DNA of 11,284 bases from assembly GCA_017941505.1 (NCBI GenBank), contig JAGAWH010000197.1:1-11284 (forward strand), read 5' to 3'. Made by a program: the position numbers and the translations under genes. The stretch's first letter is position 1; every line of letters starts with the position of its first letter. Under the pieces are notes generated by a model. That model searched no databases, was not told the DNA's origin, and saw nothing but the letters and a program-made list of their open reading frames with translations. The DNA comes from Faecalicoccus sp. (GTDB lineage Bacteria > Bacillota_I > Bacilli_A > Erysipelotrichales > Erysipelotrichaceae). Shown piece by piece: positions 1 through 6,727 of the stretch.

Positions 1-698
1 TAAGAATGTAACCGGCCTTCATTCCAGGTTTTGAATACAGAAGCCATCTCTTCATTAGTTAATCCCAATACATTTTTCAATATAAAATAAGCTTCACTGA
101 TGATCTGCATATCACTGTATTCAATTCCATTATGCACCATCTTGACATAGTGACCTGCTCCATCTGCTCCCACATAGCTGCAACAAGGTGTTCCATCCTC
201 TGTATGGGCCGCAATGGTCTCCAGAAGCTCTCCTAGATAGTTCTCGTAATCTTCGTGATTGCCTCCGGGCATAATGCTAGGACCTTCCAATGCACCCTTT
301 TCACCACCGGATACACCGATTCCAAAATAATGAATGCCTTTTTCTTTTAATTCTTTTTCCCTGCGGATCGTATCCTTGAAATAGGAATTACCGCAGTCCA
401 TAATAATATCTCCCTTTTGTAAATAAGGGCACAATTCTTCTATGACATCATCAACCGTTTTACCAGCTGTGATCATTAAAAGAACTTTTTTCGGACTTTC
501 CAGGGAATCCATAAATGCTTCCAGTGTTTCATATCCATGAACCGGTAAGTTATCCGCGTGCTGGCTTACAAAGGATTTTGTTACATCTTCATAATTATAT
601 TTGTTAAAAGCTCCGATCGAATAGCCATGTTTGGCAATATTCAAGCATAAGCTTTTTCCCATCACTCCAAGTCCGTATAATCCAATATAGTTTTTCAC
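1..698 (-). CDS. gnd: 6-phosphogluconate dehydrogenase (decarboxylating), N-terminal part
   Basis: Oxidatively decarboxylates 6-phosphogluconate to ribulose-5-phosphate in the cytosol. About 232 residues are visible; the C-terminal part lies beyond the left edge. The translation opens with a Rossmann dinucleotide site (GLGVMG, residues 9-14). It then shows the family signatures DCGNS (usually DGGNS), GVSGGEKGA, GPSIMPGG and GAGHYVKMVHNGIEYSDMQ; the last holds the catalytic Lys and substrate-binding residues, with Ser where Gly is usual. I chose a GTG start at 696-698 because the protein begins MKNYIGLYGLG as in the family and an AAAGGAG ribosome binding site lies 6 nt upstream, formed by the last codons and TAG stop of the preceding gene. 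It is the last visible gene of the PTS operon. Family assignment is firm; use of NADP versus NAD cannot be judged. Confidence 0.95.
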   Translation of the reverse strand, partial: MKNYIGLYGLGVMGKSLCLNIAKHGYSIGAFNKYNYEDVTKSFVSQHADNLPVHGYETLEAFMDSLESPKKVLLMITAGKTVDDVIEELCPYLQKGDIIMDCGNSYFKDTIRREKELKEKGIHYFGIGVSGGEKGALEGPSIMPGGNHEDYENYLGELLETIAAHTEDGTPCCSYVGADGAGHYVKMVHNGIEYSDMQIISEAYFILKNVLGLTNEEMASVFKTWNEGRLHS

Positions 699-700
699 GT

Positions 701-1591
701 CTACTCCTTTATTTTTTCTAACCACGATAGTATTGTCTTTGAGCATATTTCGATATTCTCCATCTGAAATACGTCATCTTTATACACTCTTACCTTATCA
801 TTCTCCAGTTGCCCGCATGTAACAAGAAGATCCCCCAGGTGTTCCAGATCCGAAGGACGTTCATGGACCTCCGGCAACAAGTCCGGACGCACGTGTCCCA
901 TGCAGACCATGTCGCCTTTATTTCCTATTGAATCCAGGTAAACTCGGATACAAGAGCTTCCATTGAGGCTTTCTTTAAGCAGCCTGGCACCAAGCTGTGT
1001 CTGACAACCATCATCTACAAACGCAAATGCCACTTTATTCTTGTCTTTTTCAGACAGCTGTTGTGCAATCATCAAGCTTGTCAAAACACCTGAAGTATTA
1101 TAAATCTTGTTTCCCTTTTGCGCCAAACCGGAACGTGTATATCTGACCAAGGAAAAGCCAACGATCCCGATCAGTATAGAACCAACCAGCATCATAGACC
1201 GTCCGGCCTGGTAGGCAGGAATTGTATAAAACATCAGTACTGTCATCGTTAATAAAAACAAGATACAGGGTACCAGCAGATTCAGTATCACATTTCCTTT
1301 TTGTTGTGGTGGATAAAAAGCATATCTGTCTGTATGCAGCCATTGTTTCATCGGCGTATCATAATTAGCGATGACCACTACACGGGCATCTTCTATATTG
1401 TCAGTAAAAAGATTCGTACAGGAGTTTTTCGTCCCTAAAAAAGAGGAATCTTTTCGTTTTTCTTTCAAAGTATATCCTACTGACGCCATTTGTACTTTCA
1501 GCAAATGACGATACTGCCTTTTTTCCTTTTCCCGATATCTTTTATCATGAAGAATCCCAAAGGAAAACAGAAGATCTTTCATTGTCAACAT
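701..1591 (-). CDS. Membrane protein with M28-peptidase-like fold, metal ligands apparently lost
   Basis: 296 residues, function unknown. Two hydrophobic segments (about 101-123 and 132-149) split a soluble domain. Three stretches echo zinc aminopeptidases of family M28: VVVIANYDT (71-79, where M28 has a metal-binding His before YD), YNTSGVL (164-170, usual DNASG), and KVAFAFVDDG (186-195, usual FxFDAEE). At these ligand sites it has Asn, Asn and Asp-Asp, so hydrolytic activity is doubtful. A further stretch, YLDSIGNKGD (218-227), also fits the M28 pattern. The start ATG at 1589-1591 is supported by GAGGG 7 nt upstream, within the end of the HAD gene; a second ATG three codons on is possible. 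It sits between the HAD phosphatase and 6PGDH genes and is very probably co-transcribed. The similarity is by eye only; it may be a sensor or scaffold, or a peptidase with unconventional ligands. Confidence 0.75.
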   Translation of the reverse strand: MLTMKDLLFSFGILHDKRYREKEKRQYRHLLKVQMASVGYTLKEKRKDSSFLGTKNSCTNLFTDNIEDARVVVIANYDTPMKQWLHTDRYAFYPPQQKGNVILNLLVPCILFLLTMTVLMFYTIPAYQAGRSMMLVGSILIGIVGFSLVRYTRSGLAQKGNKIYNTSGVLTSLMIAQQLSEKDKNKVAFAFVDDGCQTQLGARLLKESLNGSSCIRVYLDSIGNKGDMVCMGHVRPDLLPEVHERPSDLEHLGDLLVTCGQLENDKVRVYKDDVFQMENIEICSKTILSWLEKIKE

Positions 1592-1593
1592 CT

Positions 1594-2280
1594 TTATTCC
1601 CTCACTGCCTGAAGAATATGCTTCACAGCCAAAAGATCATGCGAAACCAAGAAAACATTATCAGGAGTATATCTGATATCGGTCGGCATTGACTGATCCG
1701 GAACCCAGACAACAGCAATCCCCGCCGCATCAGCTGACTGGATGCCGGTCATACTATCCTCGAGCGCCACGGCATGTGAAGGCATTACGTTAGCGTTTTT
1801 CAGTACTTCTAGATATGGATCCGGGTATGGTTTTAACCGTTTTGTGTCATCCCCAAATACCATAAAATCAAAATATTCGATGATATGATGATATTCCAGA
1901 ATCGCCTTTGCCCGCTTGGATTTTGTGCTGCTTGCTAATCCGATGGTATATCCGTTCTTTTTGGCATACACCAACAATTCTTTTGCATAAGGTTTCACCA
2001 TGATCCGATCATTGTAAAGCGATTGATAGATATATTCTTCACGATCCTTCCGGATCTGTTTATATATCCTTTCCGAACCACAGCGTTTCATCAGATAAGC
2101 ACCTGTTTGTTGAAAACTCATCCCTGCCCAGCTGTTGATGACATCGTCAGGTACTGCGATATGATTCTTATCCAGTGCATATCGCCAACCTTCAGAATAT
2201 GTTTTTTCTGTATCTACCAGCAAGCCATCTAAATCAAAAATAATAAGCTGAATCTGATTCAGATTAAGATTTGTTTTCAT
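1594..2280 (-). CDS. HAD-family phosphatase / beta-phosphoglucomutase-like protein
   Basis: 228 residues, the usual length for a subfamily I HAD hydrolase with a helical cap between motifs I and II. Motif I is IIFDLDGLLVD with the nucleophile Asp16 and acid/base Asp18. Motif II is LASST (Ser117/118). The motif III Lys is in RLKPYPDPY (Lys150), and motif IV is LEDSMTGIQSA (Glu174-Asp175). Such proteins dephosphorylate sugar phosphates or isomerise beta-glucose-1-phosphate; the exact substrate cannot be read from the sequence. In this operon a role in removing phosphate from a dead-end or overflow sugar-acid phosphate is plausible (inference). Its ATG lies inside the last codons of the aldolase gene, a 17-nt overlap in a different frame that suggests translational coupling; no strong ribosome binding site is visible. 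Three bases separate its TAA from the start of the next ORF. Confidence 0.88.
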   Translation of the reverse strand: MKTNLNLNQIQLIIFDLDGLLVDTEKTYSEGWRYALDKNHIAVPDDVINSWAGMSFQQTGAYLMKRCGSERIYKQIRKDREEYIYQSLYNDRIMVKPYAKELLVYAKKNGYTIGLASSTKSKRAKAILEYHHIIEYFDFMVFGDDTKRLKPYPDPYLEVLKNANVMPSHAVALEDSMTGIQSADAAGIAVVWVPDQSMPTDIRYTPDNVFLVSHDLLAVKHILQAVRE

Positions 2281-2914
2281 ATTCTTTCACTAAAGATACA
2301 AGTTTTTCGGCTTCTTCTTTGACTGCGTTATAGTCCCCAGTTTTCGCTCCTTTTGTAAGCGAACCACCAGTACCGACCGCAACGGCTCCGTTGCTTAACC
2401 ATTCTTTGATATTTCCGGCACTGACTCCTCCTGTCGGCATAAAGTCTGCCTGAGGTAAAGGTCCTTTAAAGGATTTAATAGCTTTCGGTCCATATAGATC
2501 CCCTGGAAACAGTTTGATGACCTGAGCTCCGTATTTCAGACATTCCACCATATCCTCTACAGTAGCTGCCCCCGGAAAACACGGGATCCGATATGTATTA
2601 CACAGTTTCATGATTTCTTTGTCGAAATGAGGAGACACGACAAACTGAGCCCCGGATAAAATAGCACTTCTGGCGGTCACCATATCCAGGCACGTTCCAG
2701 CTCCAATTACAATATCTGGTTGATTTTTGTATTTTTCACTTAAACGGCTGATTATCTGCTGTGCACCGGGAATCGTATAAGTGATTTCCATAAAATGAAT
2801 GCCTCCGGCATAAACAGCTTCGACAATCTTTTCAACCTGTTCTTCATCATCTCCCCGGATGACAGCGACCAGCTTTTCTTTTTTTAATTGATTTAGTAAT
2901 GATATACCGTCCAT
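2264..2914 (-). CDS. eda: 2-keto-3-deoxy-6-phosphogluconate / 4-hydroxy-2-oxoglutarate aldolase
   Basis: 216 residues, the full length for class I KDPG/KHG aldolases. It should cleave KDPG or a similar 2-keto-3-deoxy acid to pyruvate plus an aldehyde. The Schiff-base lysine is in QVIKLFPG (Lys134), the catalytic Glu in HFMEIT (Glu43), a substrate Thr in IGAGT (Thr74), an Arg in VAVIRG (Arg20), and the phosphate-binding loop PTGGV at 160-164. The start at 2912-2914 is 4 nt after the TAA of the dehydrogenase gene. Only a distant, weak GAAGG lies upstream, so translation may depend on coupling. A 6-phosphogluconate dehydratase, which normally feeds this aldolase, is not in the window. It could instead act on another 2-keto-3-deoxy acid phosphate. 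Confidence 0.92.
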   Translation of the reverse strand: MDGISLLNQLKKEKLVAVIRGDDEEQVEKIVEAVYAGGIHFMEITYTIPGAQQIISRLSEKYKNQPDIVIGAGTCLDMVTARSAILSGAQFVVSPHFDKEIMKLCNTYRIPCFPGAATVEDMVECLKYGAQVIKLFPGDLYGPKAIKSFKGPLPQADFMPTGGVSAGNIKEWLSNGAVAVGTGGSLTKGAKTGDYNAVKEEAEKLVSLVKEYENKS

Positions 2915-2918
2915 ATGC

Positions 2919-3857
2919 TTATTTCCGACCTTCTTTCAATTCTTTTAAAACATTTTCTACTGCCATCAAGCTCATTTGCTCAATCGCATTTTTCGTGGAT
3001 GCTGCCGTATGCGATCCAACAACCACATTCGGGCATTCCAGTAAAGGAGAAGTTTCTGCCGGTTCATGTTCAAATACATCAACACCCAGTCCGTAGATCT
3101 TCTTTTCCTTTAACAGCTTATAAGCCGTTGTTTCATCAAGCAGGCCACCTCGGGCTGTATTGATGATGATCAAATTCGGTTTCGCATTCGCGAGATTCTT
3201 CTCATTAAGAATATGTTTTGTGCTATCCAGTAAAGGAAGATGCAGCGAGATAAAATCACATTCTTTTATGATCGTATCCACATCGGTAAAATGAACATTG
3301 TATTCTTTGATGAACTCTTCATCTTTAAATACGTCATATCCATATACTTCCATATCAAATCCGCATGCTCTTTTGACCATGCCTTTACCTATAGCACCTA
3401 AACCTAAAATACCGATTTTCTTACCATAGATATCCAGCGCTTCCTTTTTGCTCCAATCATTATGATGACACCCATGATCAATTTCCACAATTCGTCGACT
3501 GACTGCCATCAAAAGACCAAATGCATAATCAGCAACCGCGTTGGAATTAGCCCCTACTGTGCGATATACAGGTATTTCCTGCTGTTTTGTATAGGGGATA
3601 TCAATGTTATCAACACCAACCCCATATTTAGAAATCACCTTTAGATTGGGAGCAGCCTGAATGACATTCTTTGTGACCGGATCCACTCCGACGATCAAAC
3701 CGTCCATGTCTGCCATCAACTCTGTCATCTGCTGCTCGGTCAGTATCGTACCATATGGGTTAAAAACAGGTTGAATGTCATTTTTTTTCAGTATTTCCAC
3801 CAATTCCTCTCGATTGTATTTTCCAAAAGAGCGTGGTGTAATCAAAACCTTCTTCAT
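2919..3857 (-). CDS. D-isomer-specific 2-hydroxyacid dehydrogenase (SerA/KguD-like)
   Basis: 312 residues, a full-length NAD(P)-dependent D-2-hydroxyacid dehydrogenase that interconverts a 2-hydroxy acid and its 2-keto acid. The cofactor domain has GLGAIG (152-157) followed by Asp175 at the end of the second strand (VYGYD), which favours NAD. The catalytic residues are Arg236 (NTARGG), Glu265 (FEHEP) and His283 (GSHTAAS). The substrate loop KYGVGVDNID is at 77-86. There is no C-terminal ACT domain, so it is not a regulated SerA. The context, after a PTS and beside 6PGDH, suggests reduction of 2-keto-6-phosphogluconate to 6-phosphogluconate as in KguD; 3-phosphoglycerate or glyoxylate-type substrates remain possible. 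The ATG directly abuts the TAA of the IIA gene (TAAATG). Its ribosome binding site (GAGGATGGGGA) lies inside the codons for the IIA acidic tail. Confidence 0.92.
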   Translation of the reverse strand: MKKVLITPRSFGKYNREELVEILKKNDIQPVFNPYGTILTEQQMTELMADMDGLIVGVDPVTKNVIQAAPNLKVISKYGVGVDNIDIPYTKQQEIPVYRTVGANSNAVADYAFGLLMAVSRRIVEIDHGCHHNDWSKKEALDIYGKKIGILGLGAIGKGMVKRACGFDMEVYGYDVFKDEEFIKEYNVHFTDVDTIIKECDFISLHLPLLDSTKHILNEKNLANAKPNLIIINTARGGLLDETTAYKLLKEKKIYGLGVDVFEHEPAETSPLLECPNVVVGSHTAASTKNAIEQMSLMAVENVLKELKEGRK

Positions 3858-4283
3858 TTAGTAGTCCCCATCCTCATCATCGGCAATGATGACAGTTGGT
3901 TTGGCAATCCCGTCTTTTCCCGTTTCAATCAAAGAGTCGACCAGATCGCTTAATAAATACTGATTTCTGGACAAAACACCATCCAGTACCATCGGCAGGT
4001 TCATTCCACTGATGACCCCTACCTTGTCTTTTCCCATTTCCATCGCCGCATATTGTGCCGCATTGTATGGAGAAGCTCCGAATAAGTCAACAAACACAAG
4101 GACTCCGTCTCCGTCATCCAAAGCTTCTATTTTCTGATAAACCTCTTTTCTGAAGACCTCAAAGTCTTCGCCAGCAACAAGGCTGGCTGTATCTACTTTT
4201 TCAAACTCACCTACGATCAGCTGCAGGCTGTCTTTTAAGCCTGCAGCAAATCCTCCATGGCTAATCAATAAAATTCCAATCAT
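3858..4283 (-). CDS. PTS mannose/sorbose-family EIIA component
   Basis: 141 residues, a complete EIIA-man domain. It accepts phosphate from HPr and passes it to IIB. The phosphorylated histidine is His9 in ILLISHGGFA, and the VFVDLFGASPYNAA segment (about 63-76) is typical of the family. IIA is a separate polypeptide here, not fused to IIB. The last residues form an acidic tail (ADDEDGDY), echoed by the end of IIC. The start at 4281-4283 has AGGTGAT a few bases upstream, with unusually short spacing, inside the 11-nt gap after IIB. The substrate is not encoded in this subunit; the downstream enzymes point to a sugar acid. Confidence 0.95.
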   Translation of the reverse strand: MIGILLISHGGFAAGLKDSLQLIVGEFEKVDTASLVAGEDFEVFRKEVYQKIEALDDGDGVLVFVDLFGASPYNAAQYAAMEMGKDKVGVISGMNLPMVLDGVLSRNQYLLSDLVDSLIETGKDGIAKPTVIIADDEDGDY

Positions 4284-4294
4284 CCCATCACCTG

Positions 4295-4786
4295 CTAAAA
4301 TAATTTCTCAGCTTCAGCTAAGGTTACCTTCTTGCTGGAAGGAATGGCCTGGAAATATACATTCACACCGTAGTTGTCTCTTAGATCCTTTAAAATTTCC
4401 AGCTGTTCCTTTGTGATGGAAACTTCCTTAATGACAGGTGTCAATCCCGGTCGTTGAGGGATGCCACCCAGATTCAGGTTTTTAACCGGAACACCACTGC
4501 GAATGATTTCCGCCATCACTTCAATGGTTTTGGTTAACAAGATAACATTATAGTTATCATATTGACGATCATTCCAGTAACGTACAGCCCCGTCTTCCTT
4601 CAGAACGCGTACTTTTAATCCGGTTCTGGAGCCGGCCCCTAACAGAATATTCTTTGTAAATTCATCATGTGCAGAAGGATTATCTGCTACAAAAATTGCG
4701 GTAGCACCGGCTGATTTCGATAAGCTGGTCATAACCTGTCCATGGATCAGTCGTGTATCCACTCTAGCCAATACAACTTGTCCCAT
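4295..4786 (-). CDS. PTS mannose/sorbose-family EIIB component
   Basis: 163 residues, a full-length PTSIIB of the sorbose/mannose superfamily, phosphorylated on histidine rather than cysteine. The motif VLARVDTRLIHGQV holds the predicted phospho-acceptor His15. It is followed by the alternating strand/helix pattern of the family, including NLNLGGIPQRPG (about 103-114). IIB takes phosphate from IIA and transfers it to the substrate brought in by IIC/IID. A strong AGGAGG, overlapping the TAG stop of IID, precedes the ATG with good spacing. The gap to IID is 9 nt and to IIA 11 nt. Confidence 0.95.
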   Translation of the reverse strand: MGQVVLARVDTRLIHGQVMTSLSKSAGATAIFVADNPSAHDEFTKNILLGAGSRTGLKVRVLKEDGAVRYWNDRQYDNYNVILLTKTIEVMAEIIRSGVPVKNLNLGGIPQRPGLTPVIKEVSITKEQLEILKDLRDNYGVNVYFQAIPSSKKVTLAEAEKLF

Positions 4787-4795
4787 AATAACCTC

Positions 4796-5656
4796 CTATA
4801 GAATTCCGATACCTGCCAACACGGCAAGGATCACGGTCAAACCAATTAACGCTTTGGTAACATTCAATCCCTTCTTTGTAAAGTACAGGTAAACGCCGCT
4901 GACTGTTATCAATGGTAAGATACCCGGCATAATGCCATCCAGAATTTCCTGGATTACAAATGGCTTTCCTGACAAAGTAAACTCTAAACCAGTTGAAACT
5001 TTTACATAACTTGCTGCAAGGATTCCCATCATGAACAATCCAAGAATGGATAATCCTTCAATAATTCCCTGCATTCTGGAACCAACGATCTCTGTAGCTG
5101 CCGTTCTTCCCAGTTTGAATCCTAAATTTGCAAAATACCATCCGATCAATAACTGATAAACAGAGAAACAAATAAACGGGAATAAAGCACCCAGCGGGCT
5201 TCCCTTCTGTGCCCAAGGCAATGCAATCGCAATAAAGATATACTGAATCGTTCCGGAGTCAATGGAATCACCAATACCGGCCAAAGCTCCCATCAAACCG
5301 GCTTTCGTATTGTAAATCAGATCATCATCAATGGTAATCGGTGTTTTTTCATACACTTCTTTTGCTCTGGTTGCTTCCAATGAAGCCATGATTCCTGTCA
5401 GAATACCTCCACCCCAGGAAATCTGTGTATTGAAGAACAAAAGATGTCTTTGATAGGCTTCCGCCAGATCTTCCTTGTTTTTATACAGCTTTTTTAAGAT
5501 CGGCATCAATGACCACATCAAAGCCGGCGCAATATATTTATCAAATGAATGTGGGATTTCATCCGCAAAATAGAAACGGAACCATGCATTACGCACATCT
5601 TTTTTAGTGATGGTTTCCGGTGCTAAATTCACATCTGTCTTTTCGAATTCACTCAT
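4796..5656 (-). CDS. PTS mannose/sorbose-family EIID component
   Basis: 286 residues. EIID is the membrane partner of IIC in the transport channel of mannose-class PTS permeases. Signatures seen: a soluble N-terminal region with RNAWFRFYFADEIPHSFDKY, then LLFFNTQISWGGGILTGI, and LMGALAGIGDSIDSGTIQ, the conserved loop of the family. Hydrophobic segments fill the C-terminal third. I start at the ATG at 5654-5656 (MSEFEKTD) because AAGGAGG lies 8 nt upstream, 3' of the IIC stop. The frame stays open further upstream to 5791, but that would run through the IIC coding sequence. The gap to IIC is 16 nt. Confidence 0.95.
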   Translation of the reverse strand: MSEFEKTDVNLAPETITKKDVRNAWFRFYFADEIPHSFDKYIAPALMWSLMPILKKLYKNKEDLAEAYQRHLLFFNTQISWGGGILTGIMASLEATRAKEVYEKTPITIDDDLIYNTKAGLMGALAGIGDSIDSGTIQYIFIAIALPWAQKGSPLGALFPFICFSVYQLLIGWYFANLGFKLGRTAATEIVGSRMQGIIEGLSILGLFMMGILAASYVKVSTGLEFTLSGKPFVIQEILDGIMPGILPLITVSGVYLYFTKKGLNVTKALIGLTVILAVLAGIGIL

Positions 5657-5672
5657 TTTTCCTTCCTCCTTC

Positions 5673-6494
5673 TTAATAGTCATCTTCGTCTTCAGCCACT
5701 CCGTCAGAAGGGGCTGCAACGGCCAGATTACCAACTGCTTCTTGTTTTCCCAGTACATAAATGAAGGAAATGATCGAACCGATAATCGCATAAGTAATCA
5801 TCGTAATATTCATATCCTTTAATACCATCGCCATAAAATAAGCCAGCAGGAAGAAAACGATATAGTTTTTCTTTCCAATGACATAAACTGTTACCGCAAT
5901 ACCGATCGAAGCCAGTCCACCACCGACAACAGTCAGAATATGGAATAAAATACTTCCGGATTGTGATTCAACGACATTGGCAATCACCGGTGCTCCATAA
6001 TACAGAGCGATAAACATGAAAGGCACAAAAATAATAAAGGCAATAATAATAGGCATTCCGATAATAGAGAAAGACAACATTTTACTGTTTGCTTCTTTCG
6101 CATATTTATCGGCAAATTTCTGCATAACAAACGTGTTTAAGAAGAAACGGAACTGATACAGATAAGAACCCAGCAAACCAACCGGAACAGCTACCGCAAT
6201 AGCGGCTTCCGCTTCCAAATTGCTCAATAAAGCAACGGGAACAGCAATACCTGCTGCAATAGCCGGCTCACTCGGCATCTGTCCACCTGGAGAGAAGACA
6301 CCCATGTAAATCAGCTGGATCGCAGCTGTAATCATCATAGCTTTTTCAACTTGTCCAAATACGATTCCAACAACCAATCCGGTCATCATTGGAGTAAATC
6401 TTAATGTTGTTGTTGCTCCACCTAAAAATGATCGAGACATAACTAATGCGATCCAGATTGCAATCACAATAGCCTGTGTAATAGTTACGTGCAA
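5673..6494 (-). CDS. PTS mannose/sorbose-family EIIC component
   Basis: 273 residues if started at the TTG at 6492-6494, and the first gene of the operon. EIIC forms the substrate-selective membrane channel. It shows the sorbose-EIIC pattern: an N-terminal helix (ITQAIVIAIWIALV), MMTGLVVGIVFGQVEKAM, and MGVFSPGGQMPSEPAIAAGIA, followed by several long hydrophobic segments. TTG is preferred because a strong AAGGGAGGTA at 6501-6510 sits 6 nt upstream and the protein then begins with the expected helix. An in-frame TTG at 6534-6536 would place the ribosome binding site inside the gene. The C-terminus carries an acidic tail (VAEDEDDY) resembling that of IIA. The substrate cannot be read from this family alone. 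Confidence 0.93.
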   Translation of the reverse strand: MHVTITQAIVIAIWIALVMSRSFLGGATTTLRFTPMMTGLVVGIVFGQVEKAMMITAAIQLIYMGVFSPGGQMPSEPAIAAGIAVPVALLSNLEAEAAIAVAVPVGLLGSYLYQFRFFLNTFVMQKFADKYAKEANSKMLSFSIIGMPIIIAFIIFVPFMFIALYYGAPVIANVVESQSGSILFHILTVVGGGLASIGIAVTVYVIGKKNYIVFFLLAYFMAMVLKDMNITMITYAIIGSIISFIYVLGKQEAVGNLAVAAPSDGVAEDEDDY

Positions 6495-6514
6495 TTTATT
6501 TACCTCCCTTTTCC

Positions 6515-6538
6515 TTGAAAATTCAATTGCAAACAATT
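6515..6538. repeat. Paired inverted repeats upstream of the IIC ribosome binding site
   Basis: TTGAA-AA-TTCAA (6515-6526) and AATTG-CAAA-CAATT (6525-6538) are perfect short inverted repeats that overlap each other. They lie in the untranslated leader a few bases upstream of the IIC ribosome binding site. They may be regulator half-sites, but short AT-rich inverted repeats also arise by chance. Confidence 0.3.
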
Positions 6539-6549
6539 AAAATATAAAT

Positions 6550-6568
6550 TCCGCGGAGCATGCATGCT
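6550..6568. repeat. Two overlapping palindromes in the operon leader
   Basis: TCCGCGGA (6550-6557) and AGCATGCATGCT (6557-6568) are perfect palindromes sharing one base. They are GC-rich islands in very AT-rich intergenic DNA, just downstream of the cre-like site. They are candidate operators for the adjacent RpiR protein or leader RNA hairpins; which one cannot be decided from the sequence. Confidence 0.45.
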
Positions 6569-6569
6569 T

Positions 6570-6583
6570 TGTATACGCTATCA
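6570..6583. promoter_or_regulatory. cre-like site (CcpA) over the PTS operon start
   Basis: TGTATACGCTATCA matches the Firmicute catabolite-responsive element TGWNANCGNTNWCA at every fixed position but one, and the opposite strand also matches with one mismatch. It lies just downstream of the -10 box and covers the predicted transcription start. Binding of CcpA there would repress the operon, as is common for PTS operons. CcpA itself is not in the window. Confidence 0.6.
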
Positions 6584-6611
6584 TTGTAAAAGTGTTTTCC
6601 ACAAATTTCAA
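6583..6611 (-). promoter_or_regulatory. Promoter of the PTS/sugar-acid operon
   Basis: On the minus strand a TTGAAA -35 box (6606-6611) and a TACAAT -10 box (6583-6588) are separated by exactly 17 nt, each one mismatch from the sigma-A consensus. Transcription would begin near 6576, giving a leader of about 82 nt before the TTG start of IIC. No other pair of similar quality was found in the intergenic region on this strand. Confidence 0.75.
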
Positions 6612-6699
6612 CAAGAAAATAAAGTTTTTTTCATTTTTATCTTACTTATTTGGAAATTATTACCATTTTTAATGAATCATCTATTTTTTAATACATTTT

Positions 6700-6720
6700 T
6701 GATATAATATATTTGGTGAT
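6700..6720 (+). promoter_or_regulatory. Extended -10 promoter and ribosome binding site of the rpiR-type gene
   Basis: A perfect TATAAT (6703-6708) is preceded by TG one base upstream (TGATATAAT), an extended -10 element; no good -35 box lies at normal spacing. The predicted start near 6715 coincides with GGTGAT (6715-6720), the ribosome binding site, 7 nt before the ATG at 6728. The leader would therefore be only about 13 nt. Confidence 0.65.
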
Positions 6721-6727
6721 TATTAAT

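Noticed and set aside
5657..5791. A longer N-terminus for EIID starting at 5791.
   Set aside because: It would lie over the IIC coding end and skip the strong AAGGAGG placed correctly for the ATG at 5656.
6495..6536. A longer IIC starting from TTG at 6534-6536.
   Set aside because: The extra residues are translated from the ribosome binding site and leader; the TTG at 6494 has the right spacing and gives the usual N-terminal helix.
6713..6727. TTG start for the RpiR-family gene.
   Set aside because: It falls on the predicted transcription start and before GGTGAT, which serves the ATG at 6728.
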